From NCBI GenBank assembly GCA_030834415.1, contig JAURFH010000005.1, positions 1 to 43,884 of the forward strand: a stretch of DNA of 43,884 nucleotides. Direction: 5' to 3'. Numbering within the stretch: position 1 is the first letter of the stretch; every line of letters begins with the position of its first letter. Below, piece after piece: positions 40,968 to 43,884 of the stretch. Source of the stretch: Verrucomicrobiota bacterium (GTDB lineage Bacteria > Verrucomicrobiota > Verrucomicrobiia > Limisphaerales > JAEYXS01). Position numbers and translations under genes: made by a program. A model generated the notes under the pieces. That model made no database searches. It was not told the origin of the DNA and saw only the letters and a list, made by a program, of their open reading frames with translations.

Positions 40968-42116
40968 TCAAACAGCTTTTCGATAAATGGGCTTGGCGAC
41001 AACTTGCGCGGCATACTTCTTACCGCGGATGTCGATGTGGATGACGGTGTCTTTCTTGGCAAGCTCCGGCTTCACATAGGCGAGACCGATCCCGGCGCTC
41101 AAGCTGGGGCTCAAGGTGCCGCTGACGACCTGGCCGACCTGGGTTTCGCCATTCCACACGGTATAGCCGGGGCGGGGCGGGGCGCATTTATCGGTCATTT
41201 TGAAGGCGACACAACGTTTCTGCGGGCCATTGGTCTTTTGGGCGAGCAAGGAGTCGTGGCCGATGAAAGGGCCTTTCTCGAAGGAGACGAAGAAGCCCAA
41301 CCCGGCTTCGATGGGACTGGTTTTTTCATCCAGTTCGTGGCCGTAGAGCGGGTAGCAGACTTCGGTGCGCAGGGTATCGCGAGCCCCCAGCCCTGCGGGT
41401 TTGAGCCCATGGGCTTTGCCGGCTTCCATCAAGGCGTCCCACACTTCCAATATATTGGAGGCAGTGGTGACGATTTCGAAACCATCTTCGCCAGTGTAAC
41501 CAGTGCGGGCCACCCAGCAGAGGGAGCCGGTGCCTTTAAGATTGAAGGTGGCGATCTGGTTTTTGTGCAGATCGGTCAGGCGATGGACGTGGGTGCCGGC
41601 ATGGGAGCCGCCGGGGAAAACCTCATTGATGAACTCGACGGCTTTGGGGCCTTGCAGGGCAATAGCACCGTATTTGTCCGAACGGTTCTCGAACGTGATG
41701 AGATGCCGTTGCGGGAAAGCGGCGAGTTGTGTCTCCATCCACGCCACATCGGCCTCGATGCGCGAGGCATTGATGATGAGCAGGTATTCCTTGTCCGTGA
41801 GGCGGTAGAGATAGAGATCGTCCACGGTGCCACCGTCTTCCTGGCACATCTGGGTGTATTGCCCCTGGCCGACGACGAGCTTGTTGACGTCATTGGTGAG
41901 CAGCCAGTTCAGGAAATCACGGGCTCCGGCACCGCTGATGAAGACCTCGCCCATGTGGCAGATGTCAAAGAGGCCGGCGGCGCTCCGCACAGTCTGATGT
42001 TCACCCATAATGCTGGTATATTGCACCGGCATCTCCCAACCGCCGAATTCGATAAGGCGGCCATTCAGGGATTGGTGAGTGGCGAAAAGGGGTGTGCGTT
42101 TCAACTCGGCGGACAT
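40968..42116 (-). CDS. gcvT: aminomethyltransferase (glycine cleavage T protein)
   Basis: 382 aa. Family features include RTPLFATHQSLNGRLIEFGGWEMPVQY at the N-terminus (quoted in part), SAAGLFDICHMGEV, ARTGYTGEDGFEI (folate-binding region) and GLGARDTLRTEVCYPLYGHEL. It transfers methylene from the H protein to tetrahydrofolate, releasing ammonia. It is 39 nt upstream of gcvH. I looked for a glycine riboswitch in front and saw none. Confidence 0.96.
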   Translation of the reverse strand: MSAELKRTPLFATHQSLNGRLIEFGGWEMPVQYTSIMGEHQTVRSAAGLFDICHMGEVFISGAGARDFLNWLLTNDVNKLVVGQGQYTQMCQEDGGTVDDLYLYRLTDKEYLLIINASRIEADVAWMETQLAAFPQRHLITFENRSDKYGAIALQGPKAVEFINEVFPGGSHAGTHVHRLTDLHKNQIATFNLKGTGSLCWVARTGYTGEDGFEIVTTASNILEVWDALMEAGKAHGLKPAGLGARDTLRTEVCYPLYGHELDEKTSPIEAGLGFFVSFEKGPFIGHDSLLAQKTNGPQKRCVAFKMTDKCAPPRPGYTVWNGETQVGQVVSGTLSPSLSAGIGLAYVKPELAKKDTVIHIDIRGKKYAAQVVAKPIYRKAV

Positions 42117-42175
42117 GTTAAGCTAGTCGTTTAATAATTATGGGAGGAACGCTAACGGAGAACCATCGGTAAAAG

Positions 42176-42214
42176 CAAGAAAGGCGGCGCAGGAAATGAT
42201 CCCAACGCCGCCTT
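42176..42214 (-). terminator. terminator after the oxidoreductase gene
   Basis: On the minus strand AAGGCGGCG and CGCCGCCTT form a 9-bp stem with a 16-nt loop, followed by TCTTGCTTTT. It lies between the reductase gene and gcvT. Confidence 0.75.
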
Positions 42215-42230
42215 TTGGTAATGCTTCAGA

Positions 42231-42953
42231 TCAGCCCCACTTCTCCAGCTTCATCTGTTCCTTGGGCAGGCCCAGGTCTTCGCGGACGAGCTGTTCTACG
42301 GCTTCCACCATGGCGTTCGTGCCGCAGGCGTAGAAGACGGTGTTCGCGGCATCGGTCACGAAGCTCTTCACCCATTCTGGGGTGATGCGACCACGGCGCC
42401 CGGCCCAGTCGGAATCCGGCGCGAGGCGCGTGCAGGTGACATGGAACTTGAAATGCGGGTTCTTGGCTTCGAGTTCGCGGAACTCCTTCTCGAAGATGAT
42501 GTCCATCGGCGTGCGGACCGTGTAGAGGATCGTGATCTTCGTATGCAGGCCACGGGCGGTGGCTTCACGCACGAAACCGCGGAAAGGCGTCACACCCGAG
42601 CCGCCGGCCACGCAGATGAGATGCTTGTCCGGGGGATCGAACACGGGAAGGAACTTGCCGACTGGAGGGATGACGAACATCTTGTCGCCGGCTTCGGCCC
42701 AATCCACGACGCTGGTGCCCATCTTGCCGTCGCGCTTGATGGAGACCTCGAAGTAGCCTTTGTCCAAAGCGCAGGAGGACAGGGAGTAAGCGCGCTTGTA
42801 CTTGGGCTTATGCGGCCAGTAAACGGTGATGAACTGGCCGGTCTTGAATTCGCCCGGATCATAGCCTTCCGGCCACTTAAAACGCACGGTCTTGACGTCG
42901 GGCAGCTCCATCACCACCGACTCGATCTCCATCTCTGCAATCTGTTTCGCCAT
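42231..42953 (-). CDS. ferredoxin-NADP reductase-like FAD/NAD(P) oxidoreductase
   Basis: 240 aa. It has an FAD-binding barrel with KRAYSLSSCALDKGYFEVSIKR (the RxYS(L/S)S flavin motif, quoted in part), followed by the NAD(P)-binding domain with ICVAGGSGVTPFRGFV and a C-terminal FYACGTNAMVEAVEQLV. There is no 2Fe-2S domain, so this is a stand-alone reductase that passes electrons between NAD(P)H and an unknown carrier. The specific partner is not identifiable. It has its own terminator and stands alone. Confidence 0.9.
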   Translation of the reverse strand: MAKQIAEMEIESVVMELPDVKTVRFKWPEGYDPGEFKTGQFITVYWPHKPKYKRAYSLSSCALDKGYFEVSIKRDGKMGTSVVDWAEAGDKMFVIPPVGKFLPVFDPPDKHLICVAGGSGVTPFRGFVREATARGLHTKITILYTVRTPMDIIFEKEFRELEAKNPHFKFHVTCTRLAPDSDWAGRRGRITPEWVKSFVTDAANTVFYACGTNAMVEAVEQLVREDLGLPKEQMKLEKWG

Positions 42954-43079
42954 AGTATTTCAATAGTTCAGTTTCAAACGACACAAGAAGGCTCCGGGGA
43001 GCCCACAAAAAGGCAAATCAAGATAGAGGCAGGGAATTTGGTGTGTAAAGGACTTTGGCGGGTGGGGAAGGGGAAACAT

Positions 43080-43110
43080 CGAGCATCCAACTTCCAACGC
43101 CCGCCATCGA
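43080..43110. repeat. remnant of a verrucomicrobial intergenic repeat
   Basis: The stretch CATCGAGCATCCAACTTCC, followed by further CATCGAAATGG, has the form of the CATCGA/CTTCCAAC intergenic repeats I associate with this phylum. It lies between the reductase and thpR, inside the over-extended track ORF. One copy only. Confidence 0.4.
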
Positions 43111-43162
43111 AATGGGAAGGGGAAAGCTTGATGAACCTGAGCGGCGAAGAGAAAATGACGGG

Positions 43163-43717
43163 GTGAGATTGTTCGTGGCCATACCTTTGCCGAAAGTCAT
43201 CCGTGCTGGATTGGAGGATTACGTGGAGGAATGGAGTTCCGCATGGCCAGAAGGGCGGTGGTCGAAACCGGCAGACTGGCACGTGACGTTGCGTTTTCTG
43301 GGTGAGGTGAGGGATGACTCAGTGCCGGAGGTGAAGACATGGTTGCGCGAGCGGTTAGCTGGGGCTGAGGGTGGGGTGTTTCGATTAGGGCGCACGGGGT
43401 TCTTTGAACAGCCTGGCCGGTATGTGCTTTGGGCGGGGCTGAACAATGCGGAGTGGATGGATGGACTGGCGGCGCGCTTGAGTGGGGTGATTGCGGGATG
43501 TCATCCGGAAGCGCGTGAATTCAAAGCGCATATCACGTTAACGCGAACGGAAGTGGACCGGCGGAATGATGTGCGCTTCCTTGAGTTCATGGACTCGTTC
43601 AAAGGAACTTATCTCCCGCCGGAAGCGGACATGGCGGAGGAAGTGGTGCTGTATCGCAGCGAGTTATCGGCAAAGGGGGCGAAATATTCGGTGATGGAGC
43701 GGGTGAAACTATCGTGA
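43163..43717 (+). CDS. thpR: RNA 2',3'-cyclic phosphodiesterase
   Basis: 184 aa from the GTG at 43163 (VRLFVAIPLPKVIR), the usual ThpR/LigT start; the longer track ORF (43055) reads through intergenic repeat DNA. Two HxT motifs are present: HVTLRFLG (His40) and HITLTR, the catalytic pair of the 2H phosphoesterase family. It opens 2',3'-cyclic phosphates to 2'-phosphates. It stands alone on the plus strand, divergent from the reductase gene. Confidence 0.93.
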   Translation: MRLFVAIPLPKVIRAGLEDYVEEWSSAWPEGRWSKPADWHVTLRFLGEVRDDSVPEVKTWLRERLAGAEGGVFRLGRTGFFEQPGRYVLWAGLNNAEWMDGLAARLSGVIAGCHPEAREFKAHITLTRTEVDRRNDVRFLEFMDSFKGTYLPPEADMAEEVVLYRSELSAKGAKYSVMERVKLS

Positions 43718-43791
43718 ACCGCATTTTATCCGCAAAATTAGTCACCTTGGGTGGTTGACAAGTGGCCTTAATTTAACGGGAATACGGCCCT

Positions 43792-43884
43792 ATGATCCAT
43801 GTCATCGCAACGATCGAACTGCATCCCGGGAAACGGGCGGCTTTTTTGCAGGAATTTCATCAGGTGATGCCGTATGTGCATTCG
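43792..43884 (+). CDS. antibiotic biosynthesis monooxygenase-like protein (partial)
   Basis: The gene runs off the right edge. The first 31 codons from the ATG at 43792 read MIHVIATIELHPGKRAAFLQ and onward, the pattern of small ABM-domain (YgiN-like) quinol monooxygenases, in which a beta strand is followed by the PGK/PG and F...F helix. TTGACA at 43755-43760 could be its -35 region. Too little sequence is present for certainty. Confidence 0.6.
   Translation, partial: MIHVIATIELHPGKRAAFLQEFHQVMPYVHS

Noticed and set aside
40944-42134. 396-aa plus-strand ORF antisense to gcvT
   Set aside because: Long only because of the high-GC codon pattern of gcvT; gcvT motifs are unambiguous.
42117-42230. 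Possible glycine riboswitch before gcvT
   Set aside because: None of the conserved glycine-aptamer core could be found; the only structure is the terminator of the upstream gene.

Overview
The window looks like chromosomal DNA of a Verrucomicrobiota bacterium, probably the Pedosphaera/Limisphaera side of the phylum. This placement is inferred from gene content, not from a marker gene. The supporting features are an exosortase with a TPR partner, hopanoid radical-SAM genes, a Minf_1886-type protein, a clpS-DUF2017-aat operon, eukaryote-type glutamine synthetase (GSII), and intergenic inverted repeats built from CACAGAT and AATGACCAATGACGAA units. I see no rRNA, tRNA, CRISPR array, phage or insertion sequence. 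Nearly all the DNA is host housekeeping and metabolism in short operons.

Layout. 1-4.2 kb (minus): TPR protein, exosortase and pta (cut by the window edge). 4.3-7.6 kb (minus): hpnJ, hpnH and a small lipoprotein (hopanoid side-chain synthesis). 7.7-12.9 kb: a secreted TPR protein, a lipoprotein, a sensor kinase fused to an NMT1/THI5-like binding domain, a Tat-exported FAD oxidoreductase and a small secreted protein. 12.9-14.4 kb (plus): clpS-DUF2017-aat, an N-degron module. 14.5-18.0 kb (minus): gluconate-type permease, membrane dipeptidase and DUF3500 protein, with an 18-bp palindrome upstream. 18.2-23.3 kb: nitrogen genes (PII, ammonium transporter, GSII), each unit preceded by a sigma-54 type motif, with a mini-kinase/PP2C pair between them. 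23.4-28.2 kb (plus): leuS, a 43-aa membrane peptide missed by the ORF track, a Minf_1886 protein and a Bh0493-type uronate isomerase. 28.3-33.4 kb (minus): phosphohexomutase, rny, 5-formyl-THF cyclo-ligase and rarA. 34-37.3 kb: xylulokinase, hisS and an HU/IHF protein. 37.4-39.5 kb (minus): a threonine-synthase-like enzyme, a MoaD/ThiS-like carrier and a NIL-domain protein behind a SAM-I riboswitch. 39.6-43.9 kb: a receiver-only response regulator, gcvT-gcvH, a ferredoxin-NADP-type reductase, thpR and the start of a monooxygenase-like gene.

The most notable system is the SAM-riboswitch operon. A SAM-I aptamer with P1-P4, a terminator and a matching antiterminator controls a PLP enzyme that would usually be called threonine synthase, together with a sulfur-carrier-like protein ending in Gly-Gly and a NIL-domain protein. 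Control by SAM implies a role in homocysteine/methionine supply. I infer that the PLP enzyme, with sulfur delivered by the carrier, may act as a homocysteine synthase. Second in interest is a set of three near-identical TGGCAC-N6-TGCT motifs in front of glnB/amt, glnII and an orphan response regulator, which suggests one sigma-54 nitrogen regulon. Third is a compact 127-aa protein with kinase catalytic residues but apparently no room for a full kinase fold, encoded directly upstream of a PP2C phosphatase.
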